From positions 1 to 63,401 of the forward strand of contig JABFSI010000045.1 of assembly GCA_013140695.1 (NCBI GenBank): a stretch of DNA of 63,401 nucleotides, in the 5' to 3' direction. This document shows, one piece after another, positions 18,914 through 26,713 of the stretch. Origin of the DNA: Sideroxydans sp. Its GTDB lineage: Bacteria > Pseudomonadota > Gammaproteobacteria > Burkholderiales > Gallionellaceae. The position numbers and the translations under genes were made by a program. The notes below the pieces were generated by a model. The model did no database searches and was not told the DNA's origin. It saw only the letters and a program-made list of their open reading frames with translations. Within the stretch, counting starts at the first letter, position 1. Every line of letters starts with the position of its first letter.

Positions 18914-19431
18914 CGATACAGCGCTATCCGACTGAAGCAGATGTCTGCTTCCATTTTCCTGCCGATTGCGACAATGCCGATCCGGCGCAGTTGACTCGTA
19001 TTAAGTCCAAGCTGAATACGATGCGGCATGAAGTCTGCGAAGGGGATGCGGAGTGTTTTCCAGTTCGTGTCGGCCGTAAAGCTGTAGCGGTAGGACTGCC
19101 AAACCACTTGCGTATCGCCCGTCCGTAGATGCACGTTATAACTTTCATTATTTCCGCACACCTCTATTTGTATACCAGAAAAGCCTGTGGCATCAAGCAG
19201 TCCATGCTCATCTAAATCAAGGCTGGCTTGAATAAAACCGCCATTGTTTTCCAGACTTACCGAGCCACTCAAGCAAAGACAAGGTTTTCCGGCCACCAGG
19301 GTTGCGTGCAACTCGGCGCGCGAAACACCGCCCATTACCGTGTCCGAAACAGCTCGCCATGAATTGCCGTTGCTGGAATAAAGACTGCTATGACTGCGGT
19401 CGTCGATGTGGCGCAATGCTTGAGTGCACAT
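18910..19431 (-). CDS. CIA30 (NDUFAF1-like) family protein
   Basis: A 173-residue protein with the CIA30 pattern: W-x-AVSDTVMGGVSRAEL near residue 27, SGSVSLENNGGFIQAS near 55, and WKTLRIPFADF near 122, a galactose-binding-like beta-sandwich. In eukaryotes the family helps assemble complex I; bacterial members have no established role. It is the last gene of a leftward operon that holds the BLUF photoreceptor, starting 13 bases after it. Confidence 0.82.
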   Translation of the reverse strand: MCTQALRHIDDRSHSSLYSSNGNSWRAVSDTVMGGVSRAELHATLVAGKPCLCLSGSVSLENNGGFIQASLDLDEHGLLDATGFSGIQIEVCGNNESYNVHLRTGDTQVVWQSYRYSFTADTNWKTLRIPFADFMPHRIQLGLNTSQLRRIGIVAIGRKMEADICFSRIALYR

Positions 19432-19444
19432 GATTTAAGTGGAA

Positions 19445-19909
19445 TTAATCCTTGAACCAAGCGAGTAACGACTTGGGCTTTTCTTCGGTGCGATTGGATA
19501 TGGCAATTGCATTTGCGACTTCAAGTAAGAATGCATTCGCCTGCCCAGCGCTGAAATCATACGGCTGGAATAATCCGTTTTCGCTGTAGCGCAACACCAT
19601 CTCATTGTCGCTACCACTAAAGGCAACGAAATTCATCGACCAAGTAGGGAAGAGGCGTGAGTTAACTTCGCTGTAGTCTATCAGCACACATTTTGAATGG
19701 CGTGGGTCTGCGGCGATGCGCAGATAAGTCTGATTTACATCACGCCGTTCACCTTCCAAGCATTGAAAAAAATAGCGGTCTGAATACAACAACAGCCCCG
19801 TTACTTTCTTGGCGCTATTGTTTATTTTTGATTTATCCAGAATCTGTTTGATATTTTCATCCGACATTTCTGTATTCGAATAGCTAATGTAGATTAAGCG
19901 AACGAGCAT
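19445..19909 (-). CDS. BLUF-domain blue-light photoreceptor
   Basis: A 154-residue short BLUF protein. The flavin-site residues are in place: Y7 in LIYISYS, N31 in KINNSAKKVTGLLLY and Q49 in FFQCLEG, followed by the conserved IAADPRHSKC. BLUF domains bind FAD and rearrange the Tyr-Gln hydrogen bonds on blue light. Only about 55 residues follow the core, with no output domain, so it should signal through a partner protein. Candidates in the same operon are the cyclase and the 101-residue protein. Preceded by the 101-aa gene at 18 bases. Confidence 0.92.
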   Translation of the reverse strand: MLVRLIYISYSNTEMSDENIKQILDKSKINNSAKKVTGLLLYSDRYFFQCLEGERRDVNQTYLRIAADPRHSKCVLIDYSEVNSRLFPTWSMNFVAFSGSDNEMVLRYSENGLFQPYDFSAGQANAFLLEVANAIAISNRTEEKPKSLLAWFKD

Positions 19910-19927
19910 GGTGATTCCTTTTCTAGA

Positions 19928-20233
19928 TTAAATAATACGCGGAGATTTTTGGAGGCTGGCAGGCATACGCAAGGTAGGCATATCCCATTGCTCTAAAACT
20001 AAAACGGCGTGTAAGCATTCCTCTAATGCCGCATGCGCTCGTTGTGCATCAGTAGCAATGCGTTGATGTACGGCGACATCGGTGTCAGTTTGATTGAGGC
20101 AGCCTTGTTGATAGGCGAATAAATCGCGCAGTCCGATGATGTGTTTGGCCACTTGCGCGGGGCAGGCGCACTGGTAAATCAATGATTGATCAAGAATGTG
20201 ACTGAGTTGGGTGTCAGTGAATTGAGACTTCAA
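19928..20233 (-). CDS. Hypothetical small helical protein in the photoreceptor operon
   Basis: A 101-residue protein that I do not recognise. It looks all-helical and has a Q-C-A-C-P motif near residues 21-25 plus further cysteines near 44 and 73, with several histidines. Its ATG overlaps the stop of the cyclase gene (20230-20233), so the two proteins are probably made together. A regulatory subunit of the cyclase or a link to the BLUF protein is inference from position only. Confidence 0.6.
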   Translation of the reverse strand: MKSQFTDTQLSHILDQSLIYQCACPAQVAKHIIGLRDLFAYQQGCLNQTDTDVAVHQRIATDAQRAHAALEECLHAVLVLEQWDMPTLRMPASLQKSPRII

Positions 20234-21270
20234 GATAACTCCTTAATTTGCGGTTGAATATGTGCGCAGGCAACGGGCGTTGCAAAGCCGCGCACCTGAA
20301 TAGTTTCGCTGATGGGGGCGCTGCTAAATTCGAAACGTGCGCGACTGGCTACATCTTGAGTTGCCAATATCTCACCCCCTTGCGCGAGTGAACACAGCCG
20401 AGAAGCCAGATGCACATGCGTGCCGATGACATCGAAATGCATGTGCTCATGCGTACCTAAAAGGCCCGTCAATACCAATCCATCACTGATGCCGATACCG
20501 ATTTGAATTTCGTCAATAGGCGGAGAAGCTTGCATCGCATGCGCACATTTAAGCGCCAAATGACAGCGTGCAGCCCCTTCGAATACCGCCAACAACCCGT
20601 CCCCAGTGGTCTTCACCACCATGCCGTCATAAGTGCGAATGAGTCGCGCTTGCTCACCCAGTATGCGATTAAGTCGCGCGAAATAATCTTGTGCAGAAGA
20701 CTGTGCGATGTGGCGAGACGAATCGCGAATATCGGTGAACATCACGGACATGTCGAACAGTTCGGCATGTCCAGGTTCAGGTTGATTGAAGATGCGGCGC
20801 AGCCCGCCGGTGGGCAGAAAGCGTAACAAGTTGAGATGTTCCGTGGCGAGATGTCGTGTTTGACTCTGCCGACGCACTTCCTCTTCGACGTGCTTGGCGA
20901 GCGCATCTGGCACGATAGGTTTTTCGAACAACGCATCGACTAGGCCTGCCTGACGCAAGGGTTCAAAATTTCTTTTTTCAACACCGGGGCTCACAATCAC
21001 CAGCACGTGTAGCGTCGGATGATCTTGCTTTAAGCGACTTAAAAATGCGAACGGAGGCGTATCGGTGGTGTGGTGATTCAGCACCAAAATACCACTCACG
21101 CTAGGCAGTCGTACGCTATCCAGCAATTCCAGATTTTCGTGAGCGTGCAAGAAACAGTTTTCGATGCGCGCGATGCGCTCGACCAACAAAGAGCGCGTGT
21201 AGGCGCTGCTATCCACGATGATGATGCCTATATTTTGCGGCTTCACAATGGGGCCTGAAGGTGAGTTCAT
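20230..21270 (-). CDS. Class III adenylate/guanylate cyclase with N-terminal receiver-like domain
   Basis: About 346 residues from the chosen start at 21270 (MNSPSGPIV), 7 bases after the lipocalin stop. Residues about 14-130 look like a response-regulator receiver (IGIIIVDSSAYTRSLLVERI; LFEKPI with the conserved lysine), but the phospho-acceptor position reads VLN, so it is probably a pseudo-receiver. The catalytic domain has both metal aspartates (D180 in FTDIRD, D224 in TTGDG), the base-contact pair K220 and D280 that favours ATP, and R291. The transition-state asparagine is replaced by H287 (FDVIGTHVHLASR). Cyclic AMP synthesis is likely but may be slow. Confidence 0.85.
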   Translation of the reverse strand: MNSPSGPIVKPQNIGIIIVDSSAYTRSLLVERIARIENCFLHAHENLELLDSVRLPSVSGILVLNHHTTDTPPFAFLSRLKQDHPTLHVLVIVSPGVEKRNFEPLRQAGLVDALFEKPIVPDALAKHVEEEVRRQSQTRHLATEHLNLLRFLPTGGLRRIFNQPEPGHAELFDMSVMFTDIRDSSRHIAQSSAQDYFARLNRILGEQARLIRTYDGMVVKTTGDGLLAVFEGAARCHLALKCAHAMQASPPIDEIQIGIGISDGLVLTGLLGTHEHMHFDVIGTHVHLASRLCSLAQGGEILATQDVASRARFEFSSAPISETIQVRGFATPVACAHIQPQIKELS

Positions 21271-21277
21271 GACGGAT

Positions 21278-21853
21278 TTATTTAGCGCGAACCGCTTCGC
21301 AAAGAGGCATTTTGACGGGCAGCACACCTGATTGTGGTGTGGTCAGCAAGCCGCAAGTGTCATAGCCATTCTCTTGCAAACGTTTTTCTATAGCGGCGAG
21401 GTCTTGCACCGACACTTGTGGCGTAGCGGCTAACACCCATGCATATTTTCGACTGGGGTGTCCCACCACGGCATAGCGATAATCCGCCGCGAGGTCGATA
21501 ACCCAATAGTCGCCGCCGAATTGATAGCGCCATCCAAATAGCTTCACAAAGGTGACTTCCAGTTTTGCATTGCTCACTTTATCTACGATGCGTGCTTGTC
21601 CTTGCGCGACCGAAATTTCCCCCGTTGCTGTGGTGCAACGGTTGGTGACCGAGATAGCACCGTCCTTCAGTGCGTATTCTGCTGTGACATCGCGCACGCA
21701 TTGACGTTGGAAGTATTGCGGGATGCTAGCGATCTCGTACCACTTGCCCAGATAGCGATTCAAATCGACATGCTCAACCGTGGCCAGCGGTTGCGCGAAC
21801 GCGCCACAAGGAAGCCAAAAAAGTAACATCAAAAATTTTTTAGATAGAGACAT
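21278..21853 (-). CDS. blc: Bacterial lipocalin (Blc-like), exported
   Basis: About 191 residues from ATG at 21853 (MSLSKKFLMLLFWLPCGAFAQ), which gives a proper signal peptide cleaved after AFA. The lipocalin motif GKWYEIASIPQYFQ and the closing AWVLAATPQ are clear. Unlike E. coli Blc, I see no lipobox, so it is probably soluble in the periplasm. The family binds lipids and lysophospholipids, which fits an operon facing lipid-modifying genes. It follows the B12 regulator by 14 bases. Confidence 0.88.
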   Translation of the reverse strand: MSLSKKFLMLLFWLPCGAFAQPLATVEHVDLNRYLGKWYEIASIPQYFQRQCVRDVTAEYALKDGAISVTNRCTTATGEISVAQGQARIVDKVSNAKLEVTFVKLFGWRYQFGGDYWVIDLAADYRYAVVGHPSRKYAWVLAATPQVSVQDLAAIEKRLQENGYDTCGLLTTPQSGVLPVKMPLCEAVRAK

Positions 21854-21867
21854 GGTTAAAGCTTCTG

Positions 21868-22791
21868 TTAAGAAATTGAATGAGGGAGTGGGACGGAGGT
21901 GTTGCGCCATTGCTCAACAGCTGTGCCTAAATCGGAAAGGGGCCCCATCAGTTGCACGCCTTCGATAACCACGCGTTGTCGCGCCACCCCGGAACCACCC
22001 GCCCACAAGGAAATGTGCGCGGGGAGCGCAACACGAACCTGCTGCAACCCCGTCTTCACTTGTTGCGCAGGGATGGCTTCACTGAATGAAAGCACCACGA
22101 TGTCGGAGCGATGTGCAGCCACGGCGGAGACGATTTCTTGCGTGGGCGTTTGCACGCCAAGGGTGACGCAACTCGCGCCATACAAACTCAACGTGGCTTC
22201 GGCCATTAGCAGACCGAGCGAATGCTCTTCGCCTGGCAGGGTGGTCAACAACACGCGCGGTGAAGAATCGGCGTCGCGCAGGGTTGAAATAGCGTTGCGC
22301 AACACGAGGGTGATTTGTTCGCTGTACAGATGTTCTTCAAAGATGCGCATCTCGCCGCGCATCCACGCTTCACCCACTAATTGGTTGAGTGGGGTGATTG
22401 TCTTGGACAAAAAATCATCCAAGCCTTGTTGCAGTAGTGCGCGACCGAGCGCGATACGCAGCGCAGAGGCTTGGTGCGTCTTGATGAGTTGAATAAATGG
22501 GAGGATATGCGCCGCTTGGCTGGGCTGTTGGGTTTGCACATCAGCGAGCAACACATTGAGCTCATCAACCCCCAAACCAACCACTTTGGCGGGGCGTAAG
22601 CCATTGCCTATCAAACGTTTTATCAATCTCAACTGTTCGACTTGCGGCTGCGGATAAAGGCGTTCATCACGTTCCGCACGAACAGGAAGCGGAAATCCGT
22701 AGCGTTTTTCCCACACGCGCAGGGTGTCTTTGCCGATGCCAGTTTCGCGTTCTACGGTGGCGATGTCGAAAAATAAATCAGTGGTTTTCAT
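21868..22791 (-). CDS. litR: LitR/CarH-type MerR regulator with adenosylcobalamin-binding domain (photoreceptor)
   Basis: A 307-residue protein. N-terminal MerR DNA-binding domain (DIATVERETGIGKDTLRVWEKRYGFP). The C-terminal half has a four-helix cap with W143-x9-E153-H154 and a B12-binding E-x-H190-x2-G motif, the spacing seen in CarH, where these residues contact adenosylcobalamin and allow release of DNA in light. By family knowledge it represses in the dark and derepresses when light breaks the Co-C bond. It is divergent from the flavoprotein operon, with inverted-repeat operators between. Confidence 0.9.
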   Translation of the reverse strand: MKTTDLFFDIATVERETGIGKDTLRVWEKRYGFPLPVRAERDERLYPQPQVEQLRLIKRLIGNGLRPAKVVGLGVDELNVLLADVQTQQPSQAAHILPFIQLIKTHQASALRIALGRALLQQGLDDFLSKTITPLNQLVGEAWMRGEMRIFEEHLYSEQITLVLRNAISTLRDADSSPRVLLTTLPGEEHSLGLLMAEATLSLYGASCVTLGVQTPTQEIVSAVAAHRSDIVVLSFSEAIPAQQVKTGLQQVRVALPAHISLWAGGSGVARQRVVIEGVQLMGPLSDLGTAVEQWRNTSVPLPHSIS

Positions 22792-22794
22792 ATT

Positions 22795-22868
22795 TTGTCC
22801 TAGACAAGTTTGACAATTAAAACAGAATTAGCCTATTCTCGCTCCACAAAATTAAATTTGTCTAGGAC
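22795..22868. promoter_or_regulatory. Divergent control region with paired operators for the B12 regulator
   Basis: TTGTC-CTA-GACAA (22795-22807) is palindromic by itself. GTCCTAGACAA (22797-22807) and TTGTCTAGGAC (22858-22868) form an exact 11-base inverted repeat about 60 bases apart. A rightward promoter lies between: -35 TTGACA (22810-22815), 18-base spacer, -10 TATTCT (22834-22839). The right operator overlaps the ribosome site (AGGA) of the flavoprotein gene. Binding by the LitR-type protein is inference from position. Confidence 0.7.
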
Positions 22869-22871
22869 GTA

Positions 22872-24179
22872 ATGATGGAAAACGATGCTTCAAGCTTACA
22901 AATCGCAGTCATCGGCTCGGGTATCTCCGGGCTGTCAGCCGCCTATCGTCTAGGACAGATGGGGCATCAAGTCACCTTGTTTGAGGCGGCTGACTACTTT
23001 GGCGGGCATACCCATACTGTCGATGTGACTCTTGGCGGCGTGACCTTTGGCGTAGATACGGGCTTTTTGGTTTTCAATCACAAGACCTATCCAAACCTTG
23101 TTGCTCTGTTTCAGGAATTGGATGTTGAAAGCGTCGCCACGGATATGTCGTTCTCGGTCAAGTTCCCCTTGGCAAAGCGCACGTTGGAATGGTCGGGTGG
23201 CAACTTGGATACCGTGTTTGCGCAGCGTCGGAATTTGTTCAATCCGCGCTTCATCCGCATGTTGCGCGACATTTTGCGCTTCAATGAAGAGACGACTGCA
23301 CTGGCCATAAATTTAGGACATCAAGATCATACTCAGTCGCTGGGGGGGTACTTAAGTGCCCACGACTACAGCGCCGAATTCCGTGATTGGTATCTGCTGC
23401 CGATGGCAGGCTGTATCTGGTCATGTCCTACCGCGCAGATGATGGATTTCCCACTTTCGACCTTCGTACGTTTTTGCCACAACCACGGGCTGTTGCAAGT
23501 GAATGGCAGACCGCAATGGCGAACGGTGAAAGGCGGCGCGCGCCATTATGTGGACAAGATACTCGCTACGATTCCAGACAAGCGTTTGAACTGCGCAGTC
23601 CACGCTGTGACACGCACCGATGAAAGAGCCGCATATCAGATTCGTGTCGAGAGCGATGCAGGCACAGAGTATTTCGACCATGTGGTGATGGCTGGGCATA
23701 GCGATCAATCATTGCGCTTGTTGAAAGACGGTTCAGAAGATGAACGACGCATACTGTCCGCTGTCGGCTACCAAGCCAACCGAGCTGTGCTCCATACAGA
23801 CTCTTCCTGTTTGCCCGCAAACAAAAAGACGTGGTCGGCATGGAATTACCAAAGCAGAAATGGTGCTGAGCCTCAGGTTTGCGTGCATTACCTCATCAAC
23901 ATGCTGCAGCCGCTACCGTTCAAAGAGTCTGTCATCGTTTCATTGAATCCAATAGATCCCCCTGATCCCGCCAAAGTGATTGCGAGTTATGACTATGCGC
24001 ATCCTGTCTTCGATGCTGCCGCCATCGCAGCACAAAGTGAGTTGGAGCAGATCCAAGGTGTGCGCAACACTTGGTTCGCAGGTGCATGGACGGGCTATGG
24101 CTTCCATGAAGATGGGCTGAAATCAGGCTTGGCGGTGGCGCAAGCCATCAATGCCTTGGGAGCGCGCCATGCCCTCTAA
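22872..24179 (+). CDS. FAD-dependent oxidoreductase (amine-oxidase fold) of the light-stress lipid cluster
   Basis: A 435-residue flavoprotein with the N-terminal dinucleotide site IAVIGSGISGLSAAYRLGQMGHQVTLFEA and the GGHTHTVDV block typical of the amine-oxidase/NAD(P)-binding family that travels with DUF1365 and Cfa-like genes. Such sets are under LitR or RpoE-ChrR control in other bacteria, and related sets in Rhodobacter make methylated furan fatty acids (from memory). A role in oxidising membrane acyl chains is therefore plausible. First ATG 22872, second 22875; AGGA stands just upstream. Confidence 0.85.
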   Translation: MMENDASSLQIAVIGSGISGLSAAYRLGQMGHQVTLFEAADYFGGHTHTVDVTLGGVTFGVDTGFLVFNHKTYPNLVALFQELDVESVATDMSFSVKFPLAKRTLEWSGGNLDTVFAQRRNLFNPRFIRMLRDILRFNEETTALAINLGHQDHTQSLGGYLSAHDYSAEFRDWYLLPMAGCIWSCPTAQMMDFPLSTFVRFCHNHGLLQVNGRPQWRTVKGGARHYVDKILATIPDKRLNCAVHAVTRTDERAAYQIRVESDAGTEYFDHVVMAGHSDQSLRLLKDGSEDERRILSAVGYQANRAVLHTDSSCLPANKKTWSAWNYQSRNGAEPQVCVHYLINMLQPLPFKESVIVSLNPIDPPDPAKVIASYDYAHPVFDAAAIAAQSELEQIQGVRNTWFAGAWTGYGFHEDGLKSGLAVAQAINALGARHAL

Positions 24180-24942
24180 CGCACAACTTTGTTTTGGCAA
24201 TGTGCATCACACGCGCATGCATCCCGTGCGCAACAGCTTCAACTACGGCGTGTATTTTTTGCGACTCCCTTTGCGTGAATTAGAAACCCGTCCGGTACAG
24301 TCCAAACTGTTTTCGCGTAACCGCTTCAATTTTCTATCACATCACGAAAATGACCACGGCGATGGCAAGCAACCCTTGTTGCAATGGATAGATTCATTGC
24401 TCAACGCGCAAGGCATCCACGATGCCGATGGCGAAGTGTGGTTGCAGACCTTTCCGCGCGTGCTGGGCTATGTATTCAATCCCGTTTCATTCTGGTTCTG
24501 CCATCGCCGTGATGGTGAGCTGCGCGCCGTCGTGTGCGAAGTCAGCAACACCTTCGGCGAGCGCCATTGTTATCTGCTCGATGAAGGTGGGGTGATTGCA
24601 AATGGCGCGGAAATGCGTGCGCGTAAAATTTTTCATGTGTCGCCCTTCTGCACGGTCGAGGGTAACTATCGCTTTCAGTTCATTAAAAATCAACGCGCGG
24701 CGCATACAGACACCTTGGCACACATCGACTATTTCACTGATTCCGGTGCGGTGTTGCTTACCAATATCAGCGGCAGCTCACGTTCGTTGACGGATGCCCA
24801 CATCGTGTGGGCGCTGCTGCGCTACCCCTTGATGACCTTCATGGTCATCGCTCGCATCCATTGGCAGGCGCTCAAGTTGTGGATCAAGCGCGTGCCGTTT
24901 TATCGCAAACCCGCTCCACCCATCGAGGAGTTAAGCAAATGA
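24169..24942 (+). CDS. DUF1365 protein
   Basis: A 257-residue protein from ATG 24169 (MPSNAQLCFGNVHHTRMHPVRNSF), which overlaps the flavoprotein stop by 11 bases. The HTRMHPVRNSFNYGVYFLRL start and LGYVFNPVSFWFCHRRDGELRAVVCEVSNTFGERHCYLL centre are diagnostic of DUF1365. Its activity is unknown, but it is nearly always placed between this flavoprotein and a Cfa-like methyltransferase, as here. Confidence 0.88.
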   Translation: MPSNAQLCFGNVHHTRMHPVRNSFNYGVYFLRLPLRELETRPVQSKLFSRNRFNFLSHHENDHGDGKQPLLQWIDSLLNAQGIHDADGEVWLQTFPRVLGYVFNPVSFWFCHRRDGELRAVVCEVSNTFGERHCYLLDEGGVIANGAEMRARKIFHVSPFCTVEGNYRFQFIKNQRAAHTDTLAHIDYFTDSGAVLLTNISGSSRSLTDAHIVWALLRYPLMTFMVIARIHWQALKLWIKRVPFYRKPAPPIEELSK

Positions 24943-26180
24943 ATACGCAAACCTTGGCAGCGAATCAAACGAATCAAAATCGTGCCTCGCATGAATTGAA
25001 CACGCAGGGCTACTCCTCCCGTGTGCGCTTCATCATTAAGCTATTGCACCAACTCAAACACGGTGCTTTGCATTTGCAATTACCGGATGGACAGTCGGCA
25101 CATTTCGGCGATGACTCCTATCCCATCACATTACATCTTCGCGATTGGACGTTGTTCGATGCGGTGATGAAGTCAGGCGACATCGGCTTTGCTGAGACCT
25201 ACATCGCTGATGGCTGGACGACAGACAATCTGACTGGATTGATCGAGTTGTTCATCCGAAATCGAGACCAAGTCGAATCTCTCATCTATGGCAAATGGTG
25301 GGGCAATCTGTTGTATCGGGTCCGCCATCTTTTCAATCGAAACAGCCGTAGTGGCAGTCGCAAGAACATCCATGCGCACTATGACATCGGCAATGATTTT
25401 TATCGTCTGTGGTTGGATCCGTCGATGACTTATTCCAGTGCCTTGTTCGACCACACGAACACAGACGATCTGCATGCAGGGCAACTCGCCAAGTACCGTC
25501 GTATCGTGCAACAACTGCAATTGCAACATGGCGACAATGTTCTGGAGATCGGTTGTGGCTGGGGTGGTTTCGCCGAAGTGGCAGTCCAAGAAGCTGGGGC
25601 GCATGTCACTGGCCTGACACTCTCCACCGAGCAACTCCATTTTGCCCAGAGCCGATTGGCCGCTGCGGAGCTAGACCAACACACGGATCTGAAGTTGATG
25701 GACTACCGCGATTGCAACGGTGAATACGATGCCATTGCCTCGATCGAGATGTTCGAGGCGGTAGGAGAAGCCTACTGGCCGAACTACTTCGAGTGCGTTG
25801 CGCGCAACTTGAAACAAGGCGGCCGCGCTTGCATCCAGACCATCGTTATTGCGGATGAACTATTCGAGCGCTATCGCAGCAGCACCGATTTTATCCAGCA
25901 GTACATCTTCCCCGGCGGCATGTTGCCATCCCCTCAAGTGTTTCGCGCGCAAGCGGCGAAGCAAGGCTTAAAGGTAGTGGATGAGTTTGCTTTTGGTTTA
26001 GATTACGCACGCACACTGGTCGAGTGGCGCACTGCATTCCATGAGAAGTTGCGACAAGTGCGTGCTCAAGGTTTCGACGAACGCTTCGTGCTCACATGGG
26101 AGTTCTACTTGTGTTACTGCGAGGCAGCCTTCCGTGCGGGAAGTACCAACGTCATGCATTTCACTCTGGAAAAATCATGA
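24939..26180 (+). CDS. cfa: Cyclopropane-fatty-acyl-phospholipid synthase family methyltransferase
   Basis: A 413-residue SAM methyltransferase acting on unsaturated acyl chains of membrane phospholipids. SAM-binding VLEIGCGWGGFAEVAV lies near residue 197; HYDIGNDFYRLWLDPSMTYSSALF near 146 and the YIFPGGMLPS block near 322 are Cfa signatures. The start at 24939 overlaps the DUF1365 stop (ATGA) and has GAGGAG 8 bases upstream. It could make cyclopropane or methyl-branched/furan precursors; sequence alone does not decide. Confidence 0.93.
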   Translation: MNTQTLAANQTNQNRASHELNTQGYSSRVRFIIKLLHQLKHGALHLQLPDGQSAHFGDDSYPITLHLRDWTLFDAVMKSGDIGFAETYIADGWTTDNLTGLIELFIRNRDQVESLIYGKWWGNLLYRVRHLFNRNSRSGSRKNIHAHYDIGNDFYRLWLDPSMTYSSALFDHTNTDDLHAGQLAKYRRIVQQLQLQHGDNVLEIGCGWGGFAEVAVQEAGAHVTGLTLSTEQLHFAQSRLAAAELDQHTDLKLMDYRDCNGEYDAIASIEMFEAVGEAYWPNYFECVARNLKQGGRACIQTIVIADELFERYRSSTDFIQQYIFPGGMLPSPQVFRAQAAKQGLKVVDEFAFGLDYARTLVEWRTAFHEKLRQVRAQGFDERFVLTWEFYLCYCEAAFRAGSTNVMHFTLEKS

Positions 26181-26713
26181 GTCGAATCCTTGCCACCGTG
26201 ATCGGCATTTTGGTGCTGTGCAGCGGGACGGTACACGCAGGTGGTTTGACGGTTCAGGAAGAGCTGGGGCAGAGGCATCTGGCAGGGAAGGGGAGCTATC
26301 GTTGGTTCGGCATCAAGTTGTATGAGGCTTACCTTTGGCAGGAAAAGCAAGGGCGTGCCGACACAGCTTTGCTTGACGGGCGATTCGTTCTGGAGCTGGT
26401 GTATGCGCGGGAGCTTCAAGGTGAAAGGATCGCCGCATCCAGCATAGATGAGATACGCAAGCTCAATATGGGTTCGCCTGATCAGCACGCCGCATGGTTG
26501 AGTCTGATGCGGCAGGTGTTTTCAGATGTGCAAGAGGGCACGCGTTTGAGCGGTGCGTATCAGGCAGGGCAGGGCGTGCGCTTCTACCGTGATGGGGTGT
26601 TGCTCAAAGAGATCAAAGATGCTGAATTTGCGCGCGCATTCTTTTCTATCTGGCTGGATGAACGCACTAGTGCGCCAAACTTACGTAAGCAGCTATTGGG
26701 GCAGGCATCGTGA
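26177..26713 (+). CDS. Chalcone-isomerase-like exported protein
   Basis: A 178-residue protein with a signal peptide (ILATVIGILVLCSGTVHAGG). The mature part resembles the bacterial chalcone-isomerase-like domain (YRWFGIKLYEAYLWQ; DGRFVLELVYARELQG; VRFYRDGVLL). The plant-type catalytic role is not expected; bacterial members may bind fatty acids. The start overlaps the Cfa stop (ATGA) and the end overlaps the MFS start (GTGA). Confidence 0.78.
   Translation: MSRILATVIGILVLCSGTVHAGGLTVQEELGQRHLAGKGSYRWFGIKLYEAYLWQEKQGRADTALLDGRFVLELVYARELQGERIAASSIDEIRKLNMGSPDQHAAWLSLMRQVFSDVQEGTRLSGAYQAGQGVRFYRDGVLLKEIKDAEFARAFFSIWLDERTSAPNLRKQLLGQAS

Noticed and set aside
24807-24938. Upstream extension of the Cfa-like gene inside the DUF1365 gene
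   Set aside because: No family similarity; ATG 24939 with GAGGAG and ATGA overlap is the natural start.
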